In this document: piece after piece, positions 7,711-17,185 of the stretch
Numbering within the stretch: position 1 is the first letter of the stretch
Layout of the letters: every line of letters starts with the position of its first letter
Assembly (NCBI GenBank): GCA_001802865.1
Contig: MHAF01000019.1
Coordinates: 9,810 to 51,853 of the forward strand
Origin: Ignavibacteria bacterium RBG_16_34_14
GTDB lineage: Bacteria > Bacteroidota > Ignavibacteria > Ignavibacteriales > Ignavibacteriaceae
Direction: 5' to 3'
Length of the DNA stretch: 42,044 nt
Made by a program: the position numbers and the translations under genes
The notes under the pieces: model-generated
Database searches by the model: none
Told to the model about the DNA's origin: nothing
Seen by the model: only the letters and a program-made list of their open reading frames with translations

Positions 7711-8981
7711 TAACTGCTTTCTAAAGAAAACTCTCCGACACCTTGCTTATCTACAAATACAAATTTACGCTGCGGTTTTATATAAATCCATGTCTCAACA
7801 ATCTTTCCCTGTTCATTGGACGCTCTTTCAACCTGGTCTGGCTTCCCAAACTTAATAAATATTTTTCCCCTGTCAGTATCTATCCCTTTTACTCCTGTTA
7901 AAGATGCGAAATTAATTTGAGCGTAATCTACCCTTGAATAATACTCAGCCATCAACTCATTAAATTCTGTACCAGGAGATGGATCCAATTTTTTCCAATA
8001 ATCTACAAGTCCCTTATATAATTTTTCCTCATCCAAATTAAGAAGAGAATCAATTATGGATTCTTGTTCAATATGCTTTAATGCTTTTATCGCAATTTCA
8101 GGATCTCTTAATGAAATCGGTTTGTTATACCAGGAAACAAAACTGTTGAATTTGATTTCTTTATCTTCATTCACAATTACGGAAAAAGGTCCCTCTTTAA
8201 GTTTGCTGCTTATCCCATTAAGAATAAAATTTTTTGTTTGCTGATATTTACTATTTGCAATCAGGATTTTACCCGAACATTCCTTGAAACTTATTGATGA
8301 AATAAAAAAATCCGTTAAAGTTCTTTTAATAATTGTATCATTATGACTTACAACTGTAACATTTATTTCCTTTACGGATAAATCAGATACAGGAATTATT
8401 AAATTGTATTCATCAGAATTGAAAGGAATATTTCCATCGAAGTTAGTCAGTTTAAAAAAATCCTCACCTTCGCAATTAACTTTTTTAGAATCAACAATAA
8501 GGAGTTCAGTTTTTCTTTTAGATTTGTTTACATCAAGTATGTTTTTCCCAATTTCAAATTCGCGCTTGGAATTTTGATCTGTAACAATTGGGTGAATATT
8601 ATATTTGCCGTCAGGCAGGTTTAAACTAATCAGTCCTTCTGCAAATAATTCTGAGGAGTTTGTTTGGTCAAATGATGCAGTCTGAATTTTCCAATCTTTA
8701 ATTTCCCTTTTTATAAAATTGAAATTCGTATCGGTGATTTCAATGTCAATCCTAATTTCAGCATTATAACCGTTATCATTTTTTAGAAAGACTATATTCT
8801 GATAAGGTAATTTAAAAAGGTAATAGATGGTTGATAAAGAATCGCCAGGCAAAATTAATGTTTGGGTGTAAATTGGTTTTTGAACCGGCAGTTGTTCAAA
8901 ATTAAGCTGTCTATAACGATCAGGCTGGCTGAATAACTGTATAGGTAAAGCAAGAAAAAGAACAAAAAATATTTTCTTCAT
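7710..8981 (-). CDS. GWxTD-domain secreted protein
   Basis: A 423-aa exported protein (signal MKKIFFVLFLALPIQLFSQ). The C-terminal third matches the GWxTD domain typical of Bacteroidota/Chlorobi-group proteins: a KLDPSPGTEFNELMAEYY stretch, then RVDYAQINF, and GIDTDRGKIFIKFGKPD, ending in a short beta strand. The eponymous GWxTD word is diverged to GIDTD, but TDRG and the YG/FGxPD motif remain. The function of the domain is not known; the middle consists of beta-sandwich-like extracellular segments. It overlaps pdxA by one base. Confidence 0.85.
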   Translation of the reverse strand: MKKIFFVLFLALPIQLFSQPDRYRQLNFEQLPVQKPIYTQTLILPGDSLSTIYYLFKLPYQNIVFLKNDNGYNAEIRIDIEITDTNFNFIKREIKDWKIQTASFDQTNSSELFAEGLISLNLPDGKYNIHPIVTDQNSKREFEIGKNILDVNKSKRKTELLIVDSKKVNCEGEDFFKLTNFDGNIPFNSDEYNLIIPVSDLSVKEINVTVVSHNDTIIKRTLTDFFISSISFKECSGKILIANSKYQQTKNFILNGISSKLKEGPFSVIVNEDKEIKFNSFVSWYNKPISLRDPEIAIKALKHIEQESIIDSLLNLDEEKLYKGLVDYWKKLDPSPGTEFNELMAEYYSRVDYAQINFASLTGVKGIDTDRGKIFIKFGKPDQVERASNEQGKIVETWIYIKPQRKFVFVDKQGVGEFSLESS

Positions 8982-9089
8982 GAATTCTCTAATTTTAGCA
9001 GCAAAAATACCTGATATAAATTGGTTAACAAGGAAATAAATCTGCCATAAAAACTTGTTTTGAAAATCCAGATATGAATAAGAAAAGAC

Positions 9090-10343
9090 TTAGTTATTCA
9101 TATTATTAAGAAATTCTTTATTGTTTTTTGTTCCCCTCATTTTATCAAGCAAAAACTCCATCGTCTCAACCGGATTAAATTCGCTTAATATTTTTCTAAG
9201 TATCCAAATTTTAGCAAGATCATCTTCTTTTAAAAGTAATTCTTCTTTACGAGTACCAGATTTGTTTACTTCAATTGCAGGGAAAATTCTTCTATCACTA
9301 AGATCCCGGTTAAGAACAATTTCCATATTTCCGGTACCTTTAAATTCTTCAAAGATAACATCATCCATTCTGCTGCCCGTATCAATGAGTGCAGTTGCCA
9401 TAATGGTTAAGCTGCCGCCATCTTCTGTATTTCTTGCTGCACCAAAAAATCTTTTTGGCTTTTGAAGCGCATTAGAGTCAACACCACCTGAAAGAATTCT
9501 TCCGCTGTGAGGAACTACAATATTGTGTGCCCTTGCTAATCTTGTAATACTATCAAGAAGAATTACAACATCTTCCTTAGCCTCAACCATCCTTTTAGCT
9601 TTTTCAATAACCATATCAGCAACCTGTACGTGCCTGTCAGCAGGTTCATCAAAAGTTGAGCTTATTACTTCAGCTTTTACAGATCTTTCCATATCTGTTA
9701 CTTCTTCCGGTCGTTCATCAATTAACAAAATAATTAATTTTATTTCAGGATGATTTCTTGTTATAGAATTGGCAATCTTTTGTAAAAGAACAGTCTTACC
9801 GCTTTTGGGAGGAGATACAATCAAACCCCTTTGCCCTTTACCAACCGGTGTCAGCATATCCATTATTCTCATAGAATATTCTCCTGGCGCAGATTCAAGA
9901 CTCATTTTCTTAGTCGGATAAACAGGTACCAGGTTATCGAATAAAGTTCTGTCACGAATAGCATCAGGATCAAGTCCGTTAACCGCCTCTACACGAAGCA
10001 AAGCAAAGAATCTTTCACCTTCTTTTGGTGGTCTTACCTGTCCGCTGACAAAATCTCCTGTTCTTAAAAGGAATTTTTTAATCTGAGATGGAGATACATA
10101 AATATCGTCTGGTGACGGTAAGTAATTATAATCTGATGATCTTAAAAAGCCATAACCATCAGGTAAGACTTCCAGCACTCCTTTTGAGAATGTAAGTCCA
10201 TCTTTGGCAGTCTGGGCTTCAAGAATTTTAAAAATTAGTTCTTGTTTTCTTAAATCGCTGTAGCCGTTTATATTCAGATCTTTGGCTATAGTGTTTAATT
10301 CAACAATTTTCTTTGACTTGAGATCGGAAATATCCATTGGCAT
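9090..10343 (-). CDS. rho: Transcription termination factor Rho
   Basis: Hexameric RNA-dependent helicase that ends transcription. The order is an N-terminal SAP-like helical domain ([14 protein letters not shown]), the RNA-binding cold-shock fold ([11 protein letters not shown]...[10 protein letters not shown], about 58-100), then the RecA-type ATPase with Walker A PPKSGKT at 178-184 and Walker [16 protein letters not shown], followed by the R-loop/Q-loop region ([20 protein letters not shown]). The 417-aa length is standard. ATG at 10343 or 10337 are both usable. A 155-base leader separates it from a good promoter, as expected for the autoregulated rho genes known elsewhere. Confidence 0.97.
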   Translation of the reverse strand: MPMDISDLKSKKIVELNTIAKDLNINGYSDLRKQELIFKILEAQTAKDGLTFSKGVLEVLPDGYGFLRSSDYNYLPSPDDIYVSPSQIKKFLLRTGDFVSGQVRPPKEGERFFALLRVEAVNGLDPDAIRDRTLFDNLVPVYPTKKMSLESAPGEYSMRIMDMLTPVGKGQRGLIVSPPKSGKTVLLQKIANSITRNHPEIKLIILLIDERPEEVTDMERSVKAEVISSTFDEPADRHVQVADMVIEKAKRMVEAKEDVVILLDSITRLARAHNIVVPHSGRILSGGVDSNALQKPKRFFGAARNTEDGGSLTIMATALIDTGSRMDDVIFEEFKGTGNMEIVLNRDLSDRRIFPAIEVNKSGTRKEELLLKEDDLAKIWILRKILSEFNPVETMEFLLDKMRGTKNNKEFLNNMNN

Positions 10344-10504
10344 AGTAGAATCCCTATAATCCTTTTATTTGTTTGAATGGTTTATTTTTGATTACGCTAA
10401 TTAAAATACAATTCATTTCAAGATTTTATCGGATATGAAACGAGGTTATTAATTTCTTTCGCTAATGTTTTAATATTATTTTGATAGGAACACGAGGTTT
10501 AATC

Positions 10505-10535
10505 CAAAAATACAGCGAAATAGATTGAATGTCAA
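10505..10535 (-). promoter_or_regulatory. Candidate rho promoter (Bacteroidota type)
   Basis: On the minus strand TTGACA (10535-10530), 17 bases, then TATTTTTG (10512-10505). This fits the Bacteroidota primary-sigma pattern TTG-N(17-23)-TAnnTTTG. Transcription would begin near 10498 and leave about 155 bases of 5' leader before rho. The upstream box overlaps the end of folC. Confidence 0.5.
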
Positions 10536-11794
10536 GCATTTTTATTCAGACGTAATAAAGATTTTATATCTCCAAGCAGATACATACTGCCCAGCACCAC
10601 AAGACATTCATCTTCTTCGGCTTTTGTCTGGAAATCCAGCATAAAAGAAACCGGGTTATCCTGCGATTTAACCTTTATGTTTACCTCATTTGCAATGTCA
10701 TTTAACTCACCTATACTAAATGATCTATCAATATTAACTTTAGTAATATAAATTTCATCAAAATGATCCCTTAACTTTAAGAACATTTCCTTTACATTTT
10801 TATCATTTAATGCGCCAAAAATAATAGTACGTTTTTTGTACTTATATTTTTTGAACTCGCTGATAAAATTAGTAATACCTTCGGGGTTATGTGCAGAATC
10901 TAAAATAATATCAGGTTTAGTACAATAGAATTCATATCTTCCCTGGAAACCTGTGTTTGATATTACATTTCTTATTCCGGTTTCAAATTTTCGAAAGTTA
11001 TCAAGATTTAAAGTTTTTGAAACCGCAAGAGCGGCAAGTGCTGCATTATATTTCTGGTAATCTCCTTTTAAAGGCATAGTCCATTCATCAAATTCAATTT
11101 CTTCTGTATAGAGCTCGAGTGAACCCGGTTTTTCATTTGTATAATCTTCAATTTTATAAAGCATGCTTTTTGTTTCTCTACATTTTCTTTCTATTACTTC
11201 TCTAGCCTCATCGGGCACCTTGCCAATGAAAACTTTATTATGGTTTTTTATTATTGCTGATTTTTCTTCAGCAATTTCCCTGATTGTCTTACCAAGAATC
11301 TGGGTGTGTTCAAGACTAATAGAAGTTATCATAACAGCATAAGCATTAAATACATTCGTTGCATCAAGTCTTCCACCTAAGCCGGTTTCAATAACCGCAT
11401 AATCCACTTTCTGATCTTTAAAATATTGAAATGCGAGTGCAGTTGTCACCTCAAAAAAAGTAAGCTTATGTTCTTCTATAAATTTCTCATGTTTTTCAAA
11501 AAAATCTGCAATAACTTTATCAGAAATCTGCTCACCATTTATAACTATTCTCTCATTAAATTTTACAAAATGAGGTGAAGTATATAATCCTGTTTTATAT
11601 CCAAATTCCTGCAGTATGCTGGCTGTAAATGCTGAAGTGCTTCCCTTTCCATTTGAACCAGCTATATGAAATGCTTTTAAGTGTATTTGTGGATTTTCTA
11701 AATGTTCCAAAAAAGATTTTATATTATCAAGACCAAGCTTAATTCCGAAAGTATGAAGAGCAAATAATTTATTTAATGTTGCTTCTATATTCAT
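10532..11794 (-). CDS. folC: Folylpolyglutamate synthase / dihydrofolate synthase
   Basis: Adds glutamate to dihydropteroate and folates. Mur-ligase superfamily hallmarks: the P-loop AGSNGKGSTSAF near 44-55, FFEVTTALAFQYF and VIETGLGGRLDATNV in the middle (Mg and nucleotide binding), SLEHTQILG, and FQGRYEF with DSAHNPEG in the C-terminal domain. The 420-aa length is typical. It starts four bases after the pyrD stop and so belongs to the pyrK-pyrD-folC transcription unit. Confidence 0.94.
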   Translation of the reverse strand: MNIEATLNKLFALHTFGIKLGLDNIKSFLEHLENPQIHLKAFHIAGSNGKGSTSAFTASILQEFGYKTGLYTSPHFVKFNERIVINGEQISDKVIADFFEKHEKFIEEHKLTFFEVTTALAFQYFKDQKVDYAVIETGLGGRLDATNVFNAYAVMITSISLEHTQILGKTIREIAEEKSAIIKNHNKVFIGKVPDEAREVIERKCRETKSMLYKIEDYTNEKPGSLELYTEEIEFDEWTMPLKGDYQKYNAALAALAVSKTLNLDNFRKFETGIRNVISNTGFQGRYEFYCTKPDIILDSAHNPEGITNFISEFKKYKYKKRTIIFGALNDKNVKEMFLKLRDHFDEIYITKVNIDRSFSIGELNDIANEVNIKVKSQDNPVSFMLDFQTKAEEDECLVVLGSMYLLGDIKSLLRLNKNA

Positions 11795-11798
11795 GGAA

Positions 11799-12716
11799 TC
11801 AAATAATAAATGAACCTGTTAACTCAGAAATTTTTTCTATTCCTTGTTTCATACAAAAATCTTCAAGTCCTTTTATAATTGTAGTTGCAGCTGCAGGATC
11901 AATAAAATTTACAGTTCCAAGCTGAATAGCTGAAGAACCGGCAATAATAAATTCAATTACATCCTGCCAGTTCATTATTCCTCCAATGCCTATTATCGGA
12001 ATATCTACAGATTGTCTAATCTCCAGAACTTTAGCAAGAGCAATTGGTTTTATTGCTGGTCCTGATAGTCCCCCATTAACATTATATATTTTAGGTTTTC
12101 TTGTAATAATATTAAATGCAGTTCCTACAAGTGTATTTATTGCTGATACTGCATCTCCTCCCTCTTCTTTAACAACTTTTGCAAAGAGGGAGATGTAGGA
12201 AACATTAGGAGATAATTTCATAATAACAGGTTTATTTGTAACAGCTTTTACTCCTGCAGTAATTTTACCGACTGCTTTTACATCATTGCCAAACTGCAAG
12301 CCGCCTTCTTTTACATTTGGACAGGAAACATTTATTTCAAAGGCAGTTATTGCATCTTCTTGTGTAAGAATTTTTGTACATTCTACATATTCTTCATAAG
12401 TGCTTGCAGCAATATTGCAAATTAAAGGTACATCAAACTTTTTAAGGAAAGGAATTTTTTCTTTAATGAATTCTTCCACACCAACGTTCTGCAAACCAAT
12501 TGCATTTAACATGCCGGCTGGTGTTTCGACAATTCTCTGAGGCGGATTTCCTTTTCTCGGCTTAAGGCTTAACGATTTAGTAACTATCCCGCCAATTAAA
12601 TTCAAATCAATAAACTCAGACATCTCACTACCATAACCAACTGTACCTGAAGCAAGTAAAACAGGATTCCTGAATTTAAGCGGTCCGACCTGAACTGAAA
12701 GATCCGCTTTCTTCAT
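11799..12716 (-). CDS. pyrD: Dihydroorotate dehydrogenase, class 1B catalytic subunit
   Basis: FMN-dependent subunit that oxidises dihydroorotate to orotate in pyrimidine synthesis. The N-terminus VGPLKFRNPVLLASGTVG, the active-site region FEINVSCPNVKEGG (the cysteine of class 1 enzymes), KLSPNV, and the FMN phosphate motif GIGGIMNWQDVIEFI with GSSAIQLGT are all present. At 305 aa, without a membrane N-terminus, it is the 1B type, which requires PyrK. The pyrK stop overlaps its ATG by four bases (ATGA), which supports the pairing. Confidence 0.96.
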   Translation of the reverse strand: MKKADLSVQVGPLKFRNPVLLASGTVGYGSEMSEFIDLNLIGGIVTKSLSLKPRKGNPPQRIVETPAGMLNAIGLQNVGVEEFIKEKIPFLKKFDVPLICNIAASTYEEYVECTKILTQEDAITAFEINVSCPNVKEGGLQFGNDVKAVGKITAGVKAVTNKPVIMKLSPNVSYISLFAKVVKEEGGDAVSAINTLVGTAFNIITRKPKIYNVNGGLSGPAIKPIALAKVLEIRQSVDIPIIGIGGIMNWQDVIEFIIAGSSAIQLGTVNFIDPAAATTIIKGLEDFCMKQGIEKISELTGSFII

Positions 12717-13474
12717 ATTACAATATCTCTCATATTAAAGACTGGACCATCCTTGCAAACCAGTAAATATTTATCCGGGTGATTTACAGATTCAATGGGA
12801 CATCCCTGGCAAATACCAAAGCCGCAAGCCATTGCACATTCTGTTGAAACTTCACAATTAAGATTATGTTTTATAGATAATTCTCTTAGTTCTCTAAGCA
12901 TTGCGTTAGGTCCGCAGCCAAATATTTTTATTCTTTTTGACTTTAAATTCTCCACATTTTGTTCGAGCAGTTCAACAACATTACCTCTTATTCCCAGAGA
13001 ACCATCATCGGTCGAGATAGTAATATTTTTCATTCCATAGGTTATAATATCTTTATCTGTTTTCCCCCCAATGAAGGAATGAATTTCTTTACTCTTCCCA
13101 ATCTTTCTTATAAAATATGGAAATGGGGCAACTCCCAAACCACCTGCTACTAATATCGCAGTATCGAAATCTCCTAAAAGATTAAATCCTTTTCCTAATG
13201 GTCCAAGAATATCAATTAAATCTCCTTTATGTTTATGAGCAAGGATTTTTGTACCCTCTCCAAAAATATTGAACATTAAGAAGATAAAATCTCCTTCAGC
13301 ATCGCAAATACTAAATGGTCTTCTCAGAAGTGGATAGTTTGAATCTGAAACTTTAACATTTAAGAATTCACCAGGATTTATAATTGAAGCAATTTCAGGA
13401 GAAAAAATTTTAAGAATAAAAATATGATTTTTAAGTTCGATTACTTTTTCAACGAGTGCTTTAATTATAAACAA
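12713..13474 (-). CDS. pyrK: Dihydroorotate dehydrogenase electron-transfer subunit
   Basis: FAD and 2Fe-2S subunit passing electrons from PyrD to NAD+. The ferredoxin-reductase-like fold shows RRPFSICD (FAD), VAGGLGVAPF (NAD site), GCGPNAML, and a C-terminal cluster CAMACGFGICQGC, followed by a distal Cys in LVCKDGP, giving four iron-sulfur ligands. Translation starts at TTG 13474 with AAGG upstream; no in-frame ATG fits the N-terminus. First gene of pyrK-pyrD-folC. Confidence 0.94.
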   Translation of the reverse strand: MFIIKALVEKVIELKNHIFILKIFSPEIASIINPGEFLNVKVSDSNYPLLRRPFSICDAEGDFIFLMFNIFGEGTKILAHKHKGDLIDILGPLGKGFNLLGDFDTAILVAGGLGVAPFPYFIRKIGKSKEIHSFIGGKTDKDIITYGMKNITISTDDGSLGIRGNVVELLEQNVENLKSKRIKIFGCGPNAMLRELRELSIKHNLNCEVSTECAMACGFGICQGCPIESVNHPDKYLLVCKDGPVFNMRDIVI

Positions 13475-13622
13475 ACTGTAACCTTATTGAATATAAAAGG
13501 GAGAATACCATTGTTGAAAATTTTGTTTTAGTTTCAAGGCAGGGATTACTCTTCATAAATAAGAAATTTAACTGTTCAAATTTAAATATTCTGAATAACA
13601 GTTGCGAATATTTAACTTTTAT

Positions 13623-15137
13623 TTATTTCCTTCTAAAATTCACCAGTCTTAAGCAAACAAGATCCTGAATGTTTTCTGCGAGCTTAACAGGCACAGTAAA
13701 ATTGTTTGCTATAATTGAAAAGGCAATCGGTTCATTATCCCCTGTATAAGCATAACCAGATAAGCTGCGAACATAAGCAAGGTATCCGGTTTTTGCCCTT
13801 ACCTGATTTTCTGCTCTTGTACCTTTCATCCTCGTTCCCAAGCTGCCATCAATTCCTGCTATAGGGAGTGAATTAAAAAACGGTATATAATAATTACTTT
13901 TATACATGAAGTTAAGAATATTAACTACATGCCTCGGAGAAACAAGATCTAACCGTGAAAGTCCGCTGCCATCAACCATAACAAGGCTTTCAGGATTTAT
14001 TCCCATTTCATTTAAGACACCTGAAACAGCTTTTACTCCATTTTCAACAGTTCCATATCCTTCCTCTTCAAGACCTATTATTTTTAAAAGCTGCTCTGCA
14101 AAAAAGTTCTGGCTGCTTTTATTTATTACTTTAATAATATCTTTTAAAGGAAGAGAATAATTAACAAAAAGCTGTTCCATTTTAGAAAAATCAATTGATC
14201 CTTCAACATCATCAATATCAACAGCATATCCTTTAACTTTTATTCCTTTCCTTTCTAAAACTTCTTTTAGAACAACCATTGCATATTGAGTTGGATTATT
14301 GACTGTTGCATAAGTTTTTATAGAATCTCTTCCTGCTCTTACCGTTCCAAAGATATTGATAATATTTGTTCCTCTTTCCCGGTAAACATCTATTAAAGCT
14401 GTTGTATCTTTTGAAACAACAGAGAGATCATTAACGAGAGTAACATACTTTGTATCAGGAGAGATTTTTATTTTTGCCTGGTTCGTTACCGTGTCAACTG
14501 AAACAACTAAGTCAACACAATTGTCATTAAAAGAAATTGCACCTGAAGGAGCACTGAACCAGTAAGTTTCATAATCCCACGACCAGCCTGAACCTAATCC
14601 AACGTCATCGAAAAGATTATCATCGCCTATTATGTTTCCTTCAATCTCATCAATCCCGAATGCTAAAAGAGAATCAGCCCAATTATTAAATACTTTGTAA
14701 ACATCACCATTATAAAATCTTCCTGAGATTGTTGGATCTCCACCTCCCTGAATAATTAAATTACCTTTTAGTATAGAGCCATCCATTGTACCATTCATAA
14801 AAACAGAAGTGGAGAATTTATATTCACTGCCGAGCAGAATTAATCCTGCGGCTGTGGTAAACAACTTCATATTTGAGGCAGGATGAAATAATTTATCCTC
14901 ATTCCTTCTATAAAAGTATTCTCCTGTTTCCAAAGATTGAATTAAAACACCCCAGTTGGCGTTACTGAAATTCGGATCGTTAAAAATATCATCCATCTGT
15001 GTCCAGAATTCCGGGATAGTTGAGTAAGAATAGTTTGGAAGTGTATCTGATGAAACAATTAAATTCTTTTTTTCCTGAGAAAAACCGGATGTAAAAAATA
15101 TTATAACGATAAATAAGAAATAAAATTTATTTAGCAT
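13623..15137 (-). CDS. dacB: D-Ala-D-Ala carboxypeptidase/endopeptidase, PBP4 (S13) family
   Basis: Periplasmic low-molecular-weight penicillin-binding protein that trims or cleaves peptidoglycan cross-links. The ATG at 15137 gives a clean signal peptide (MLNKFYFLFIVIIFFTSGFS); the frame is open to a TTG at 15164, which I think is not used. The serine motif is Ser88-Asn-Met-Lys91 in PASNMKL, the second motif is SGLSRLD in a VDGSG context, and the third is KTG in RAKTGYL. The large insert between motif one and two is the S13 hallmark. The start overlaps the rluB stop by 11 bp (ATGCTAAATAA), so translation is coupled. Confidence 0.92.
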   Translation of the reverse strand: MLNKFYFLFIVIIFFTSGFSQEKKNLIVSSDTLPNYSYSTIPEFWTQMDDIFNDPNFSNANWGVLIQSLETGEYFYRRNEDKLFHPASNMKLFTTAAGLILLGSEYKFSTSVFMNGTMDGSILKGNLIIQGGGDPTISGRFYNGDVYKVFNNWADSLLAFGIDEIEGNIIGDDNLFDDVGLGSGWSWDYETYWFSAPSGAISFNDNCVDLVVSVDTVTNQAKIKISPDTKYVTLVNDLSVVSKDTTALIDVYRERGTNIINIFGTVRAGRDSIKTYATVNNPTQYAMVVLKEVLERKGIKVKGYAVDIDDVEGSIDFSKMEQLFVNYSLPLKDIIKVINKSSQNFFAEQLLKIIGLEEEGYGTVENGVKAVSGVLNEMGINPESLVMVDGSGLSRLDLVSPRHVVNILNFMYKSNYYIPFFNSLPIAGIDGSLGTRMKGTRAENQVRAKTGYLAYVRSLSGYAYTGDNEPIAFSIIANNFTVPVKLAENIQDLVCLRLVNFRRK

Positions 15138-15840
15138 ATTGTTTATAAATTCCTTCAACTTCAATCCTTGTTAATTTACGATAAGCACCCAACGGGATAT
15201 CTGCTTTAACTCCGGCAAATTTTTTTCTATTTAACTTTAATACTGTATATCCTAATGCACCAAACATTTTTTTTACAAAATGATTTCTCCCTTCAACAGC
15301 AACTACTTTTACATTTTTTCTCGAAGAATCATTAATAAAAACTTTTATAAAAACAGCGTTCCTTCCGTCCAAACTTACGCCTTTCAGCAATTTAATTCTA
15401 TCCTCTTCAGCAAGAGGATTATCTATCTTCACTTCATACTCTCTTGGAATCTTATTCCCGGGATGGGTTAACAGATTAGAAAACTCACCATCGTTTGTTA
15501 AAAGAAGAACACCTGTTGTGTTGTAATCCAATCTGCCGACAGGGTAAATTCTTTCTTTTGTTTTAATAAGATCAACAACAGTTTTTCTTTGCTTTTCATC
15601 ATCGGTTGTTGTAACTACACCTTTTGGTTTATTTAGAAGAAAATAGAGATGCTTTTTAGGATGAATTTTTTCTTCATCAACCATTACTCTATCTTTTTCA
15701 TCATCAACTTTGTAGGCAAGATCTGTGACTACTTTATTGTTTACAGAAACCCTGCCTTGTAAAATAAATTCTTCAGATTTTCTTCTGGATGTGATCCCGC
15801 TGTTGGCAATATACCTGTTAAGTCTGATCAGCATTGTCAT
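15127..15840 (-). CDS. rluB: 23S rRNA pseudouridine synthase, RsuA/RluB type
   Basis: An S4 RNA-binding domain (IRLNRYIANSGITSRRKSEE) sits at the N-terminus, followed by the RsuA/RluB/RluE catalytic domain with the catalytic Asp in GRLDYNTTG, then LLTNDGEF and HPGNKIPREYEV. The frame continues upstream to TTG 15873, but the S4 domain starts right after the ATGs at 15840 and 15834; I prefer 15840, which has GGAACGG just before it. The gene overlaps the end of scpB, and the scpA-scpB-rluB order is a common conserved arrangement, which favours RluB over RsuA. Confidence 0.85.
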   Translation of the reverse strand: MTMLIRLNRYIANSGITSRRKSEEFILQGRVSVNNKVVTDLAYKVDDEKDRVMVDEEKIHPKKHLYFLLNKPKGVVTTTDDEKQRKTVVDLIKTKERIYPVGRLDYNTTGVLLLTNDGEFSNLLTHPGNKIPREYEVKIDNPLAEEDRIKLLKGVSLDGRNAVFIKVFINDSSRKNVKVVAVEGRNHFVKKMFGALGYTVLKLNRKKFAGVKADIPLGAYRKLTRIEVEGIYKQYAK

Positions 15841-16465
15841 CCGTTCCGGTTTCATTTTCCATAGAATCTTCAAGAGTATTCATCATTATTTTTCTTTTTT
15901 GTTCGATAAAATCTTCATCATTCATAATTTCTTCAATCTCCCTTGGTTTTGGCAGGTCACTCAATTTATTCAAACCAAAATATTTTAAGAACTCATCTGT
16001 GGTTGAATACAGTAAGGGTCTGCCAACAGTCTCCGCACGTCCCGAAATAGTTGTAAGATTTTTTTCAAGAAGAGTGTTTAAAATATAATCAGAATTTACT
16101 CCGCGAATAGATTCTATTTCCGGTTTTGTGATCGGCTGCTTGTAAGCAATTATAGAAAGAGTTTCAAGAGCCGCCTGGCTTAATCTTCTTTTTGATTTTT
16201 CTGAGGATAAATAACCGACATACTTTGAATAATCTTTCGTAGTTGCAAAAAGATAACCATTTGCAATTCGTAAAATTCTAAACGAAAAATTTTGTTCTTC
16301 ATAATTTTTATTCAGAAGATCCACGGCTTCTTCGATTTCATCTGCTGAAACCTGGACATCTTCTCCATCAATAACTTTTATTGCTTTTATAATTTCATTA
16401 GCAGCAATAACATCATCAGATGAAAATATCAATGCTTCAATTACCGAGTTGTAAATTATTTCCAT
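15818..16465 (-). CDS. scpB: Segregation and condensation protein B
   Basis: Winged-helix partner of ScpA and SMC in the bacterial condensin complex. The protein opens with an IEALIFSSDDVI helix, then TTKDYSKYV, SQAALETLSIIAYKQPITKPEIE and IRGVNSDYILNTLLEKNL, all hallmark blocks. The last ~50 residues are an acidic, charged tail. ATG at 16465, one base after the scpA stop, with a good AGGGAGAT site. Confidence 0.94.
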   Translation of the reverse strand: MEIIYNSVIEALIFSSDDVIAANEIIKAIKVIDGEDVQVSADEIEEAVDLLNKNYEEQNFSFRILRIANGYLFATTKDYSKYVGYLSSEKSKRRLSQAALETLSIIAYKQPITKPEIESIRGVNSDYILNTLLEKNLTTISGRAETVGRPLLYSTTDEFLKYFGLNKLSDLPKPREIEEIMNDEDFIEQKRKIMMNTLEDSMENETGTDDNADQT

Positions 16466-16466
16466 T

Positions 16467-17183
16467 TTAATTATCTCCCTTTAACAAGAGGAAATCATTA
16501 AACCTTTTTGATTCTTTCAGTTTAACTCTCCCAATCTTTACCAATTCCAGCAGCGCTATAAACGTAACTATTATCCTCATCCGCTCTTTCATATTTTCAA
16601 TAAGCGTAAGAAAGTGAACTTCATTATTTATTTCAAGAAGGTTAATTATATATTCAATCTGTTCATCAATTGAAACACTTACTCTCTGTATCTGATGAAC
16701 AGGTTCTTCTTTTAATCCTTCAAGAACCTGTTTAAAAGCCTTTGCAAGATCGTAAACGGTTACATTTTTCAGAAGAATTTCATATTCAGGTACTGCTACT
16801 TTTTCATCGGCAGAAAAGTTTCCTCTGAAGTTAAGCTTTCTTTGGTTTGATTCCATGTAAGCAAGATCGTCAGAAACTTCTTTATATCTTTTATACTCAA
16901 GCAGGGCTTTAACAAGCTCTGCCCTTGGATCAATCTCTTCCCCCTTTTCATCAACTTCTCTTGGCAGAAGCATCCTAACTTTAATGTGCATTAAAGTAGA
17001 AGCCATAAGAATAAAATCCCCAGCAAGTTCAAGATCAAGCATCTTTATAAGATTTACATACTCAAGAAATTCTTTTGTAATTTTTGATATAGGGATATCA
17101 TAGATATTCAGTTCATCTCTCTTTATAAAAAAGAGAAGCAGATCTAATGGTCCTTCAAAATGTTCTAATTTAATTTTATACAA
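16467..17183 (-). CDS. scpA: Segregation and condensation protein A
   Basis: Kleisin subunit that bridges SMC heads. The N-terminus KLEHFEGPLDLLLFFIKRDE is diagnostic, and the ILMASTLMHIKVRMLLP and C-terminal winged-helix blocks (FIALLELVKIGRVKL) follow. The only start that keeps the N-terminal domain is TTG at 17183; the next ATG falls more than 40 codons later. It begins two bases after the trpS stop and one base before scpB. Confidence 0.94.
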   Translation of the reverse strand: MYKIKLEHFEGPLDLLLFFIKRDELNIYDIPISKITKEFLEYVNLIKMLDLELAGDFILMASTLMHIKVRMLLPREVDEKGEEIDPRAELVKALLEYKRYKEVSDDLAYMESNQRKLNFRGNFSADEKVAVPEYEILLKNVTVYDLAKAFKQVLEGLKEEPVHQIQRVSVSIDEQIEYIINLLEINNEVHFLTLIENMKERMRIIVTFIALLELVKIGRVKLKESKRFNDFLLLKGDN

Positions 17184-17185
17184 GG

